From NCBI RefSeq assembly GCF_001661595.2, contig NZ_LYPF02000014.1, forward strand, positions 124,001 through 188,000: 64,000 nt of DNA, given 5' to 3'. The notes below the pieces were generated by a model. That model ran no database searches and was not told the origin of the DNA. It saw nothing but the letters and a program-made list of their open reading frames with translations. Made by a program: the position numbers and the translations under genes. Positions 15,846-24,338 of the stretch are shown in pieces. The stretch comes from Crocinitomix algicola (GTDB lineage Bacteria > Bacteroidota > Bacteroidia > Flavobacteriales_D > Crocinitomicaceae). The first letter of the stretch is position 1, and each line of letters begins with the position of its first letter.

Positions 15846-16856
15846 CTAAATTATATTAACCTCACGTTCTAACTGTATGCCATAAGTCTCGTAAACAGAG
15901 TCTAGTATTTGTTGAGAAAGCTGAAAAATATCTTTTCCTTTAGCGCCACCATAATTAACCAATACCAAAGCTTGGTTTTTATGCACACCGTAGTTGTCAA
16001 ATGTTTTGCCTTTCCACCCAGCTTGGTCAATTAGCCATCCAGCGGCAATTTTGACTTCATGTTCATTTACAGGATAGTGCGCTATGGTTGGATATTTCTC
16101 TTTTAATGATTCAAATTGAATTGTAGAAATTACCGGATTTTTGAAAAAGCTTCCAGAGTTTCCAATTTTCTCTGGATCAGGTAGTTTTGATTGTCGAATA
16201 GCAATGACAGCATCACTTACGTCCTTAATATTAGGTGATGAAATACCCTTAGATGATAATTCTTTTTCTATCGCGCCATAAGAAGTGTTTAATTTGTGCT
16301 TCTTATTCAACTTTAAAGTCATGCTAATGATGATGTATTTTCCTTTTAAGTCTCGTTTAAAAACACTTTCTCGATAGCCAAATTCGCATGATTTTGTATC
16401 AAACTTCTTGACGGTTTGTGTGGCTATTTCTAAAGCTTCCAATTCGTGAAACACATCTTTAATTTCTACCCCATAAGCACCGATGTTTTGCATTGGCGCA
16501 GCTCCAACACTACCTGGAATTAATGATAAATTTTCTATTCCCCCTAAATTGTTTTCAATTGCAAATAGTACGAATTGATGCCAGACTTCACCTGCGGCTC
16601 CTTTGACAAAAGCATAGTTTTCATCTTCGCTGATAATTTCTATCCCTTTCAAATTGTTTTTTAGAACTACACCTTGATAATCCCTTGTTAATAAAATGTT
16701 GCTTCCACCACCTAAAACGAGAAGTTCATCATTCGCATTGCATTGATCTAACAATAATTTTAACGAAGATAAGGTGTCGAATTCAGCAAATTTTTTTGCA
16801 TTAACATCAATACCAAAAGTGTTTAGCTTTTTCAGGCTTATGTTTTCTTGAAACAT
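15846..16856 (-). CDS. murB: UDP-N-acetylenolpyruvoylglucosamine reductase
   Basis: 336 residues; FAD enzyme that reduces UDP-GlcNAc-enolpyruvate with NADPH to UDP-MurNAc in peptidoglycan synthesis. FAD-binding VLGGGSNILL (about 48-57), the second FAD motif SLIPGSVGAAPMQNIGAYG, the substrate/catalytic YRESVFK with the type I Tyr-Arg, the catalytic serine motif NSGSFFKNP and the C-terminal AAGWLIDQAGWKGK plus general-acid Glu region are all present. Length and the YRESVFK loop fit type I (E. coli-like) MurB. A TATATTTG box lies 26 bases before the ATG, and two envelope genes follow closely downstream. Confidence 0.96.
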   Translation of the reverse strand: MFQENISLKKLNTFGIDVNAKKFAEFDTLSSLKLLLDQCNANDELLVLGGGSNILLTRDYQGVVLKNNLKGIEIISEDENYAFVKGAAGEVWHQFVLFAIENNLGGIENLSLIPGSVGAAPMQNIGAYGVEIKDVFHELEALEIATQTVKKFDTKSCEFGYRESVFKRDLKGKYIIISMTLKLNKKHKLNTSYGAIEKELSSKGISSPNIKDVSDAVIAIRQSKLPDPEKIGNSGSFFKNPVISTIQFESLKEKYPTIAHYPVNEHEVKIAAGWLIDQAGWKGKTFDNYGVHKNQALVLVNYGGAKGKDIFQLSQQILDSVYETYGIQLEREVNII

Positions 16857-16882
16857 ATTATTTGTCGCTTTAGATTTTTCAA

Positions 16883-16890
16883 CAAATATA
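16883..16890 (-). promoter_or_regulatory. Putative -7 box for murB
   Basis: TATATTTG on the minus strand, 26 bases before the murB ATG. Full match to TAnnTTTG; -33 element not evident. Confidence 0.5.
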
Positions 16891-16904
16891 GTCGTTTTTC
16901 TGGG

Positions 16905-17543
16905 CTATTTGATAATGAATTTTGGTCCCATATGTCGACGCATGATTCCTTTGCTATCAGTAAACTTAACGGATGAGAATTCAATTATTTGGCCAGGCTC
17001 TAATTGCTTTATATAATCCATTTGATCCGATGTTAACGAAGTTCCATTTGTTGTTTCAAACTCTTTTATCAGTTCATTATCAATGGAGTAAATACTTAGT
17101 TTGAAATTGTTGATTTCAAATGTTTCTAGGTAAAGTCCATTCTCAATAGCCAATAAAGTTTGATTATTAAGAATTTGAGTTATGCTAACATATTTAGTTT
17201 CAAGATCGATTTCTCCAAGTTGAATTGATGCTAAAGGCATCTTTAAAATCCGAAAATACTCTTCCATAATTACTTCATCACCACTCATTATCCTTATGGT
17301 GTCAAAGGTGGTATGATAATTAGGTAAAAGGAGAAAGTTTTGATTGTCTATTGTTGTAATTTTTGAACTCGAAGATTGAAGACTTTGTTCTTTTTTTAGG
17401 GGGATTGATAAATTGATATGATTATCTACTCCGGCATAAACAACTTTAAGAATGGGGTCTTTAATACTTTTATTCCGAAACTCCATTTGGGCAATTGAAG
17501 TTAATTGAAAAATAAATGCGGATAGAAGCAATGCAAACCTCAT
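16905..17543 (-). CDS. Secreted protein resembling the C-terminal domains of GldM
   Basis: 212 residues from the ATG at 17543. I chose this start because it opens a clean signal peptide (MRFALLLSAFIFQLTSIAQ) and lies 4 bases after the paaD stop; the frame is open further upstream only across paaD in another frame. The mature part starts with PILKVVYAGVDNHINLSIP, very like the repeated strand VVYxGVDNxxxxSVPG of the third GldM domain, and ends with GQIIEFSSVKFTDSKGIMRR and PKFIIK, like the fourth GldM domain (IKVxGPDGKxRKLxxIxxKI). GldM is the periplasmic shaft of the T9SS/gliding motor; this protein lacks its N-terminal membrane helix. Proposed periplasmic GldM-domain protein of unknown role; homology is my reading of motifs. 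Confidence 0.6.
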   Translation of the reverse strand: MRFALLLSAFIFQLTSIAQMEFRNKSIKDPILKVVYAGVDNHINLSIPLKKEQSLQSSSSKITTIDNQNFLLLPNYHTTFDTIRIMSGDEVIMEEYFRILKMPLASIQLGEIDLETKYVSITQILNNQTLLAIENGLYLETFEINNFKLSIYSIDNELIKEFETTNGTSLTSDQMDYIKQLEPGQIIEFSSVKFTDSKGIMRRHMGPKFIIK

Positions 17544-17547
17544 AATA

Positions 17548-18015
17548 TCAGTGACATTTAAAGTAATTAAACGGCTCAGAACATTCATTACAGGTGTACA
17601 ATGATTGACAAGGGGTTGATCCAAATTGAGAAAGTAATTTTGTGTTTTTTGATTTACAATTTGGACATACAATAATGCGATCACCGATTGTTGGAGGTGA
17701 TATGCCCTCGTTCAATAATTTGTTGCGGGTTTCATCCGACAGCCAATCAGTGGTCCAGGCCGGATTGAGTTTTGATATGATTTTGACTTTTTTGTATCCC
17801 TTTTCTGCAAGTTTTTCAAGAATTAAATCCTCAAACAACTTTTTTGCAGGGCAACCAGTGTAAGTTGGTGTAATGGTAATAAATAGTTCATCATCATTCT
17901 TTTCAACCTCTCGGATTACCCCAAGTTCCACCAAATTGATTGCAGGTATTTCGGGATCAGGAACTTCTTTTAAAAATTCCCAAATATCAATATTTTGAGT
18001 TGGGTCAATTACCAC
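17548..18015 (-). CDS. paaD: Phenylacetyl-CoA epoxidase assembly factor PaaD (MIP18/zinc-ribbon)
   Basis: 155 residues. The N-terminal two thirds are the MIP18/DUF59 fold (VPDPEIPAINLVELGVIREV ... ITPTYTGCPAKKLFEDLI), with the conserved TYTGCPA Cys. The C-terminus is a zinc-ribbon with CPNC, then STPCQSLYTCNEC and a final Cys-His. PaaD is needed for the metal or Fe-S maturation of the PaaABCE epoxidase. The start overlaps the end of paaC by 7 bases, indicating translational coupling. TGA stop 4 bases before the GldM-like gene. Confidence 0.92.
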   Translation of the reverse strand: MVIDPTQNIDIWEFLKEVPDPEIPAINLVELGVIREVEKNDDELFITITPTYTGCPAKKLFEDLILEKLAEKGYKKVKIISKLNPAWTTDWLSDETRNKLLNEGISPPTIGDRIIVCPNCKSKNTKLLSQFGSTPCQSLYTCNECSEPFNYFKCH

Positions 18016-18761
18016 TTAGCATCTGGATAAGCACGTGGCAAATATTGCATAATGCTTAATAAATGCCCCATATGTTCACTGTGAAAACCATCTCTATAAT
18101 CTCTCATCGAAAGCGGAGGAATTTCTTTTCGGTTTAAGTTACAAGCTGTAAGTGTTTGGTTGATTTCACTTTGCCAATTTGACTCAATTTCCTTATAATT
18201 AGGTAAGAACATTTTATCGAGTTCGTCAAAGTCAAAAATTTCTTCGACATATTTTAATAAATGATCTACAGCGAATTGTAGTCTTTGATTGCTTTCTTCG
18301 GTACCTAAACCAAGTCGTTCCATCCAATCTTTCGCATGCATATGACTGTATTTTATCTCTTTAAGTACTTTCATGGATAACCCAGCCAGTTCAGAGTTGT
18401 CGCTGTTTTTTAAAGTTTCAAAAACAGCTTTTGCATAACAATCGTGAAAAAATTGCCTTGCGATTGTCCAAGCGAAATCTTCATTGGGCTGCTCAACAAT
18501 TTTAAGGTTAAAATATTGACGTTCGTTTCGTCTATAAACAAGATCGTCTGGAGAAAATTTATTTCCTTCCAACGAACAGATTATTTTATATAATTCTTCG
18601 GCGCGACCAAATAAATCAAGTGAGATATTTGATAAAGCGATATCCTCTTCTAAGAATGGTCCACGACTGCAAAGTTCAGCCAAGCGTTGTCCTAGAATCA
18701 CAGATGTATCTGCAATGCGAATTAGAAACTTTGATTGATTTTCGTTTAATTCAAAATTCAT
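18009..18761 (-). CDS. paaC: Phenylacetyl-CoA epoxidase structural subunit PaaC
   Basis: 250 residues. Ferritin-like helical subunit that pairs with PaaA to form the catalytic core of the ring 1,2-epoxidase. Recognisable blocks: ADTSVILGQRLAELCSRGP, then IALSNISLDLFGRAEELY, NEDFAWTIARQFFHDCYAK, and EIKYSHMHAKDWMERLGLGT, in the order of E. coli PaaC. It overlaps paaD and follows paaB after 11 bases. In the family the metal site of PaaC is degenerate and the subunit is structural. Confidence 0.94.
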   Translation of the reverse strand: MNFELNENQSKFLIRIADTSVILGQRLAELCSRGPFLEEDIALSNISLDLFGRAEELYKIICSLEGNKFSPDDLVYRRNERQYFNLKIVEQPNEDFAWTIARQFFHDCYAKAVFETLKNSDNSELAGLSMKVLKEIKYSHMHAKDWMERLGLGTEESNQRLQFAVDHLLKYVEEIFDFDELDKMFLPNYKEIESNWQSEINQTLTACNLNRKEIPPLSMRDYRDGFHSEHMGHLLSIMQYLPRAYPDAKW

Positions 18762-18772
18762 GGAAGGTTTTT

Positions 18773-19057
18773 TTATAAGTGTTTAACGCCATCGGGGATG
18801 GTGTAAAATGTGGCATGCCGATAGACTTTATCATCTGCTGGATCGAAAAAAGCATCTGAATCATCCAAAGGAACAGCAACGATTGCTTCTGCTGGAACAA
18901 CCCATAATGCGCGACCTTCACCACGTCTAGTATAGAGGTCTCTGGCGTTTTGAATTGCCATTTTTTTATCGTATCCGTGGCAGTTTCCTACATGTTTAAA
19001 AGCCAATCCTGGCTTTTTTTGTACAAATACCTCCCAAACTTTATCTCCTGATTCCAT
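18773..19057 (-). CDS. paaB: Phenylacetyl-CoA epoxidase bridging subunit PaaB
   Basis: 94 residues, the family length. Begins with WEVFVQKKPGLAFKHVGNCH, followed by NARDLYTRRGEGRALWVVPA and ends in DPADDKVYRHATFYTIPDG, all classic PaaB motifs. It bridges PaaAC heterodimers in the epoxidase complex. Located 15 bases after paaA and 11 before paaC in a tight operon. Confidence 0.95.
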   Translation of the reverse strand: MESGDKVWEVFVQKKPGLAFKHVGNCHGYDKKMAIQNARDLYTRRGEGRALWVVPAEAIVAVPLDDSDAFFDPADDKVYRHATFYTIPDGVKHL

Positions 19058-19072
19058 TTATTTTATTTCTTT

Positions 19073-20026
19073 TTATGCTACACTCGTTTCTGTTTTTGCT
19101 GCATAAGCTGCAGCAGCTTCTCTCACCCATGCATTGTCATTATGTGCTTTGCGATGGTGATCTAATCTCTCTTGATTACAAGGCCCATTACCATTTACAA
19201 CATTCCAAAACTCATCCCAATTAAAAGGACTGTGATCATAATGACCTGTTTCTTCATTGAATTTTAAGTTAGGGTCAGGAATTGTTAGGCCTAAATATTC
19301 AGCTTGAGGCACAGTCCTGTCAATAAAACGTTGTCTCAAATGATCGTTTGATTCTCGTTTGATTTTCCATGCCATAGATTGGTTTTTATGAACTGAATCT
19401 CCGTCATGAGGTCCAAACATCATTAAAGCAGGTTCCCAAAAGCGGTTCAGTGCATCTTGAGCCATTGCTTTTTGTTCAGGTGTTCCAAAGGCCATTTGAA
19501 CCATGATTTCGTATCCTTGACGCTGGTGGAAACTCTCTTCTTTACAAATTCGAACCATACCTCGTGAGTAAGGGCCATAAGACGTTCGCTGAAGCGAAAC
19601 TTGATTCACGATTGCCGCTCCGTCAACTAGCCATCCAACAGCCCCCATGTCTGCCCATGTTAAAGTAGGGTAGTTAAAGATGCTCGAATATTTAGCTTCT
19701 TGGTTATGTAATTGTTGAATCATCTCTTGACGAGAAATACCTAATGTCTCCGCAACACTATATAAATATAGACCGTGACCTGCTTCGTCTTGAATTTTAG
19801 CAAGTAATACTTGTTTAGCACGAAGAGACGGGGCTCTTAATAGCCAATTTCCTTCTGGCTGCATACCGATTATTTCAGAATGCGCATGTTGTGAAATTTG
19901 ACGAATAAGCGTTTTTCGATATTTTTCTGGCATCCAATCTCTTGGCTCTACTTTGAGATCTTTTTCAATAATCTCATTAAATGCTGCTTCAAATTTATCC
20001 ATCTGGTCCAATTTTGTTTTTTTCAA
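19073..20026 (-). CDS. paaA: Phenylacetyl-CoA epoxidase catalytic subunit PaaA
   Basis: 317 residues, matching E. coli PaaA. Di-iron oxygenase that epoxidises the aromatic ring of phenylacetyl-CoA, the first committed step in aerobic phenylacetate degradation. The two E-x-x-H iron-ligand pairs are seen in [14 protein letters not shown] and [13 protein letters not shown], and the substrate-binding [18 protein letters not shown] block is present. A TATATTTG box lies 35 bases upstream and should drive paaA-B-C-D and perhaps the GldM-like gene. The reductase PaaE, needed to supply electrons, is not encoded in this window. Confidence 0.96.
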   Translation of the reverse strand: MKKTKLDQMDKFEAAFNEIIEKDLKVEPRDWMPEKYRKTLIRQISQHAHSEIIGMQPEGNWLLRAPSLRAKQVLLAKIQDEAGHGLYLYSVAETLGISRQEMIQQLHNQEAKYSSIFNYPTLTWADMGAVGWLVDGAAIVNQVSLQRTSYGPYSRGMVRICKEESFHQRQGYEIMVQMAFGTPEQKAMAQDALNRFWEPALMMFGPHDGDSVHKNQSMAWKIKRESNDHLRQRFIDRTVPQAEYLGLTIPDPNLKFNEETGHYDHSPFNWDEFWNVVNGNGPCNQERLDHHRKAHNDNAWVREAAAAYAAKTETSVA

Positions 20027-20061
20027 TTTCGACTTTGATCATTCATCAAAATCCAGTCTCA

Positions 20062-20069
20062 CAAATATA
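20062..20069 (-). promoter_or_regulatory. Putative -7 box of the paaABCD operon
   Basis: TATATTTG on the minus strand, 35 bases before the paaA ATG. No good -33 TTTG at the expected distance, consistent with an activator-dependent or regulated promoter, though that is only inference. Confidence 0.5.
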
Positions 20070-20138
20070 AGGTTTTAAACCCAATTTTAAAGGGGTGTTT
20101 TAAAAGAACATAAACACAATTCGTCAAGTTTTTGTTCG

Positions 20139-21170
20139 CTATTTTTTGTACTTTAAAACTTCTGATCTCCCTTTTTTGAATATTTTATTCGAAACAGACT
20201 TGCCTCGGCGAAGTGCTTTTTGTTCTTCATAGGGCAAGGCATTTATTTCTTGACAATCAATAGAACAACAATTATCCATCTTTTCTTTACATGAATCGCA
20301 TTGGATGAATAAAAGGTGACATGCTTCATTGGCACAGTTTACATGAGTATCGCAAGGTTCACCACATTGATGACAGTTTGATATGATTTCATCACTAATC
20401 TTTTCACTTTTTCGATGGTCAAATACGAAATTTTTTCCCAGAAACTTATTGTCAAGATTTTCGCTTTCTACTTGTCGTGCATAGTTAATTATCCCCCCTT
20501 CTAGTTGAAATACACGTTTAAAACCCTTGTGTTTGAAATACGCGCTTGCTTTTTCACATCGAATTCCTCCCGTACAATACATGACAATGTTCTTATCTTC
20601 TTCATGTCCTTTAATACTCTCCGTAATAATTGGTAGGGAATCTCTGAAGGTATCAACATCAGGTGTTTGCGCATTCTTAAAATGACCAATTTCACTTTCA
20701 TAGTGATTTCGCATGTCAATTAAGATGGTGTCTTTATTTTCTATGATTTCATTAAATTCTTTTGCTTTGAGGTGTACACCTTTGTCAGTAACATCAAAGC
20801 TATCATCATCCAAACCATCTGCTACAATTTTGTGACGTACTTTGATCTTTAATTTTAGGAAAGATTTATTGTCTTGTTCAACAGCGATATTTAATCTTAC
20901 GTCTTTAAGAAAACTTATACTGTCGAGGTGGTTTTTTAGTAGGTGAAATTTTTTGGCAGGAACGGAGAGTTGAGCATTAATCCCTTCTTTTGCTACATAT
21001 ATTCTCCCGAGAACACCCATGGGGTCCCAATTTATAAATAAGTGATTTCTGAATAATTCGGGATTGCCGATTTGATGGTACTGATAAAAAGAAATAGTAA
21101 GACGGTCTTCGCCTGCAGCATCAATTAATGCAGCTCTTTCTTCAGCACTTAGTTTATTGTACAGTTGCAT
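20139..21170 (-). CDS. trhO: tRNA uridine(34) hydroxylase, rhodanese family
   Basis: 343 residues, matching YceA/TrhO, which makes 5-hydroxyuridine at the wobble position of some tRNAs using oxygen. The N-terminal acylphosphatase-like domain contains GRIYVAKEGINAQLSVP; the rhodanese domain (about 130-235) has the active-site loop MYCTGGIRCEKASAY and the following FQLEGGIINY motif. The C-terminal tail carries several CxxC pairs (CHQCGEPC, CDSC) suggestive of zinc, seen in many TrhO proteins. Transcribed alone from a very good Bacteroidota promoter. Confidence 0.93.
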   Translation of the reverse strand: MQLYNKLSAEERAALIDAAGEDRLTISFYQYHQIGNPELFRNHLFINWDPMGVLGRIYVAKEGINAQLSVPAKKFHLLKNHLDSISFLKDVRLNIAVEQDNKSFLKLKIKVRHKIVADGLDDDSFDVTDKGVHLKAKEFNEIIENKDTILIDMRNHYESEIGHFKNAQTPDVDTFRDSLPIITESIKGHEEDKNIVMYCTGGIRCEKASAYFKHKGFKRVFQLEGGIINYARQVESENLDNKFLGKNFVFDHRKSEKISDEIISNCHQCGEPCDTHVNCANEACHLLFIQCDSCKEKMDNCCSIDCQEINALPYEEQKALRRGKSVSNKIFKKGRSEVLKYKK

Positions 21171-21204
21171 GCTATAAATAATTTAAGTAACTAATTCTGT
21201 GCTG

Positions 21205-21235
21205 CAAAAATAATCAAGAAATATTGATTGACAAA
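21205..21235 (-). promoter_or_regulatory. trhO promoter (TTTG, 19 bp, TATTTTTG)
   Basis: On the minus strand TTTG (21235-21232) is followed after exactly 19 bases by TATTTTTG (21212-21205). Both elements and the spacing match the Bacteroidota housekeeping consensus; the best promoter match in the window. The ATG is 34 bases downstream. Confidence 0.8.
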
Positions 21236-21273
21236 TTCAGGGGTTTTGGTATGGTCATAAAATCAAAGTGAAA

Positions 21274-24117
21274 TCATCGTATTAATGTTGTGTTACCCTT
21301 AACTTTTCCAGATTTACCGTCAAGTGTTTCATAGTTTAATACCCAAGTAAATACTCCAGGGTTTTGTTCTTGATTTTTGAATGTACCGTCCCAACCTATA
21401 TTTTGATTGGTGGATTCAAAAATTTGTTGACCGTAACGATTATAAATGGCAAAATAAATGGATTTTAATGCTAGGCCTTTCACAAATAAAACATCGTTGT
21501 TTCCGTCACCATTAGGAGAAAATGCACTTGGTACACCAACGCTTAATCGATAATTTACCATTACAAGAATTTCGTCTTCTACCTTACAGCCATTTTCATC
21601 AATAAACATCAAGTTATAAGTTTGAGTTTCTTCAGGTGATGAAGTTGTTATTTGGCAATCCGAACATTCGACAAGGTTTTCCGGAGACCATAAAAAATCA
21701 CCTTCACTTAGTGTGGTTCCAAAAAGGTTTGCTGTTCCTCCTAAGTCAATAATAGTGTCCGAACTTACATATATTGTTGGATTTTCATGTACTAAAAGTT
21801 CTTGGTTATAGGTGGACACCGCTCCATTAAACGCAACAACATTTAAAGTAATGGAGTAGGTGCCAGGTTCATTTAGGCAGATTGTTGGGTTTTGAGCTGA
21901 TGCAGTTCCGGGTTCAATGCCAGGGCTGAATTCCCACGACCAATCAATCACATTCCCTAAGCTGGTGTCCATTATAGTTATACAGTCGTTTACACAGACT
22001 TCATTGGGCATTTTAAAACCTGCTAAGACAGGCTCACAGTCTAAGACATCGACGGCAATGGTCGCTGTATTCACACAACCTTCATCAGACATACCTGTTA
22101 CTGTAAAAAGATGTGTACCAAGGGAAGCAGGAGTGAAGCTTTCACCATCAATAATTCCATCCTCCCAAAGATAAGAACTTGCCCCTTCACCCGATAATAT
22201 TATTGATTCACCCAAACATATTTCGTCTAATGTTGCATGAGCTGTTACTGAGGGATTTTCAAAAACCGTTATTAATATATCAGCGGTATTGGTACATCCT
22301 GTTTCCAAATTTGTTCCGGTAACTGAGTACTCAAATTCACCGAATCCATCGGGGGTATAATCTTCACCGTTTATTATACCATCGGTCCATTCAAATTCAT
22401 CTGCACCTTCAGCAGTTAAAGTTATGTGCTCTCCTTCACAAATTTCATCAGTGTCAGCTGTAATGGTTATGGTTGGTACTTCGTGAATAGTAATTTCAAC
22501 TGTTGCACTATTTTCGCAACCGTTAATGTCAACACCTACAACCTCATAAATAATAAGACCTGTAGATTCGGGTATAAATTCCTCCCCATCGATAACATCA
22601 CCACTCCAATCATAAGAAACACCACCAGATCCTGTTAAAGTTAATGGTTCTCCTAAACAGATTTCACTTTCGCTTGCGGCACCCGTAATTTCAGGAGTTG
22701 GATGGACGGTTATGTCGATTGTATCTGAATTAGAACAACCTTCTAAATCATAGCCAACCACGATATAAGTTGTTGTTCCTAATGGGGGGGTAAAAGCTAA
22801 TCCATCTTCAATTTCTTCTTCCCATTCCATCGTGACGCCTCCAGAACCGGTTAAAATTACTTCTTCACCTTCGCAAATCACTTCCGCATCAGTGCTTGCG
22901 ATAATTTCGGGGGGAGGGAGGACTTCAACGTAAAGATAATCTTCAGTTGAGCAACCGGTTGCGATGTTGGTTCCTGTTACAAAGAATGCTGCTACTCCTG
23001 TCTCTTCAGGATAATAAGCAATTCCGTCTTCGATTGGGGCGTCCCATTCGTATTCGTCAGCACCAATTCCATAAAATATAAAAGCCTCACCAAAGCAAAT
23101 AGTTGAATCGTCCGCACTCGCTAATACATCAGGATTTTCGTAAACATTAATCAAGACACTATCTTCAGTAGAGCAAACCCCATTGGAAGAAGTGAGGGTT
23201 ATATAATAAGACCCTGCCTCAGGAGTAAAAGGAATGTCCGGTTCTACTCCAGGGTAACTCCAATCAAATACTTCTGCCATTCCATCAACGGATAGTGTAG
23301 CAGATTCACCCAGACAAATTTCTTCATCATCGATTGCTAAATCAACTTCAGGAACGGTATCCACTATAATTTCAATTCCAAAGCCGCAATCATCTTCATG
23401 ATCACTATTTGCCATATATAGGTTAGATCCCAACGGGGGGATGAATGGAACATCATTTTCAATTCCGCCATCCCAAGTAACCGAGCCTCCATTGACGGAT
23501 ATGGCACTGAGCGTAATTTCTTCGCCATAACAAACGCTATCAGCTGTATAAGTTGTTATTAAGGTGTCGCATGGTATGGTTAAATCACTGCCAAATGAAA
23601 TGTTCCATGTATGACTGGAGTATTCTGCGTATTCTATTGTCATGAGCATTTCGGGAGCAGTAGCTACAAATTCCAAATTATGTAAATACCAACTAAAATC
23701 CAATTCGCCTACAAAAGGAAATAAGAAAGATTCGTCTCCTATTTCAATCTTTAATATGCCATCAAATTCAGATAATGTTGCCGTCTGGTCAGATTCCGCA
23801 ATATAAAAATCAAGTGAATAAGTAACTCCAATAGTGAGGTCTGAAATTGTTGTTCCAACGGTTTCATTATAAATACCAGAGACCCATACTGTGTCACCAT
23901 TAGGGGCGTCAGTCATGGGAATGAACCATGGAATTGTACCTCCCCAATAATCTTTATTAGACACATCAGTTGAACCATAAACAATTGTCCATCCAAGTGG
24001 AGCAGTGTCAAAGCCAACATCTGCCGTATTGGTAGGTAATATCGTTTGTGCAGAAATTCTAGTTGTACACAAAACGAGTACAAAATACAAAGCGATCTGT
24101 AGAGTTTTGTTTGACAT
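21274..24117 (-). CDS. Giant Ig-repeat surface protein with T9SS type B (gliding-associated) C-terminal domain
   Basis: 947 residues. Signal peptide of 24 residues ending in ISAQ. A jelly-roll-like domain (about 25-185) is followed by seven repeats of about 80 residues, each starting with the pattern x-I-C-x-G-E-x-x-x-L-x-G and containing a W and a Y-T/E-V-x-G-x-x-x-x-G-C block; these are Ig-like/PKD-type modules. A further PKD-like module (DWSWEFSPGIEPGTASAQNP) precedes the C-terminal sorting domain with PSAFSPNGDGNNDVLFVKG, IYNRYGQQIFES and GWDGTFKNQ. Type B (CHU_C) domains anchor or release large adhesins via T9SS. Predicted adhesin on the cell surface. The repeats are regular enough to invite recombination. 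Confidence 0.88.
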   Translation of the reverse strand: MSNKTLQIALYFVLVLCTTRISAQTILPTNTADVGFDTAPLGWTIVYGSTDVSNKDYWGGTIPWFIPMTDAPNGDTVWVSGIYNETVGTTISDLTIGVTYSLDFYIAESDQTATLSEFDGILKIEIGDESFLFPFVGELDFSWYLHNLEFVATAPEMLMTIEYAEYSSHTWNISFGSDLTIPCDTLITTYTADSVCYGEEITLSAISVNGGSVTWDGGIENDVPFIPPLGSNLYMANSDHEDDCGFGIEIIVDTVPEVDLAIDDEEICLGESATLSVDGMAEVFDWSYPGVEPDIPFTPEAGSYYITLTSSNGVCSTEDSVLINVYENPDVLASADDSTICFGEAFIFYGIGADEYEWDAPIEDGIAYYPEETGVAAFFVTGTNIATGCSTEDYLYVEVLPPPEIIASTDAEVICEGEEVILTGSGGVTMEWEEEIEDGLAFTPPLGTTTYIVVGYDLEGCSNSDTIDITVHPTPEITGAASESEICLGEPLTLTGSGGVSYDWSGDVIDGEEFIPESTGLIIYEVVGVDINGCENSATVEITIHEVPTITITADTDEICEGEHITLTAEGADEFEWTDGIINGEDYTPDGFGEFEYSVTGTNLETGCTNTADILITVFENPSVTAHATLDEICLGESIILSGEGASSYLWEDGIIDGESFTPASLGTHLFTVTGMSDEGCVNTATIAVDVLDCEPVLAGFKMPNEVCVNDCITIMDTSLGNVIDWSWEFSPGIEPGTASAQNPTICLNEPGTYSITLNVVAFNGAVSTYNQELLVHENPTIYVSSDTIIDLGGTANLFGTTLSEGDFLWSPENLVECSDCQITTSSPEETQTYNLMFIDENGCKVEDEILVMVNYRLSVGVPSAFSPNGDGNNDVLFVKGLALKSIYFAIYNRYGQQIFESTNQNIGWDGTFKNQEQNPGVFTWVLNYETLDGKSGKVKGNTTLIR

Positions 24118-24292
24118 TAATTAGAGGTTGGGCTAATTTGCTGTAATTTAATTATCGTTTAAGTCTACCGCTCGATTTACGAACTTGAGCTTTTGCCAAA
24201 AACTAAATTTTGCGCCACTAATTTTTATGTAAGTAATTAGTAAATAAGTGTTTAGTCGCTAATATATGTAAAAAAATGTTCAAAACACTAAA

Positions 24293-24313
24293 CAACACTT
24301 CGTGAGTGTGTTG
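24293..24313 (-). terminator. Possible terminator after the lectin-domain adhesin gene
   Basis: CAACAC ... GTGTTG stem (with inner ACACT / AGTGT alternatives) lies 25 bases past the stop; the T-run on the minus strand is only TTT. On the plus strand six Ts follow, so orientation is uncertain. Confidence 0.35.
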
Positions 24314-24338
24314 ATTTTTTAACGGTAATTCGATATGT

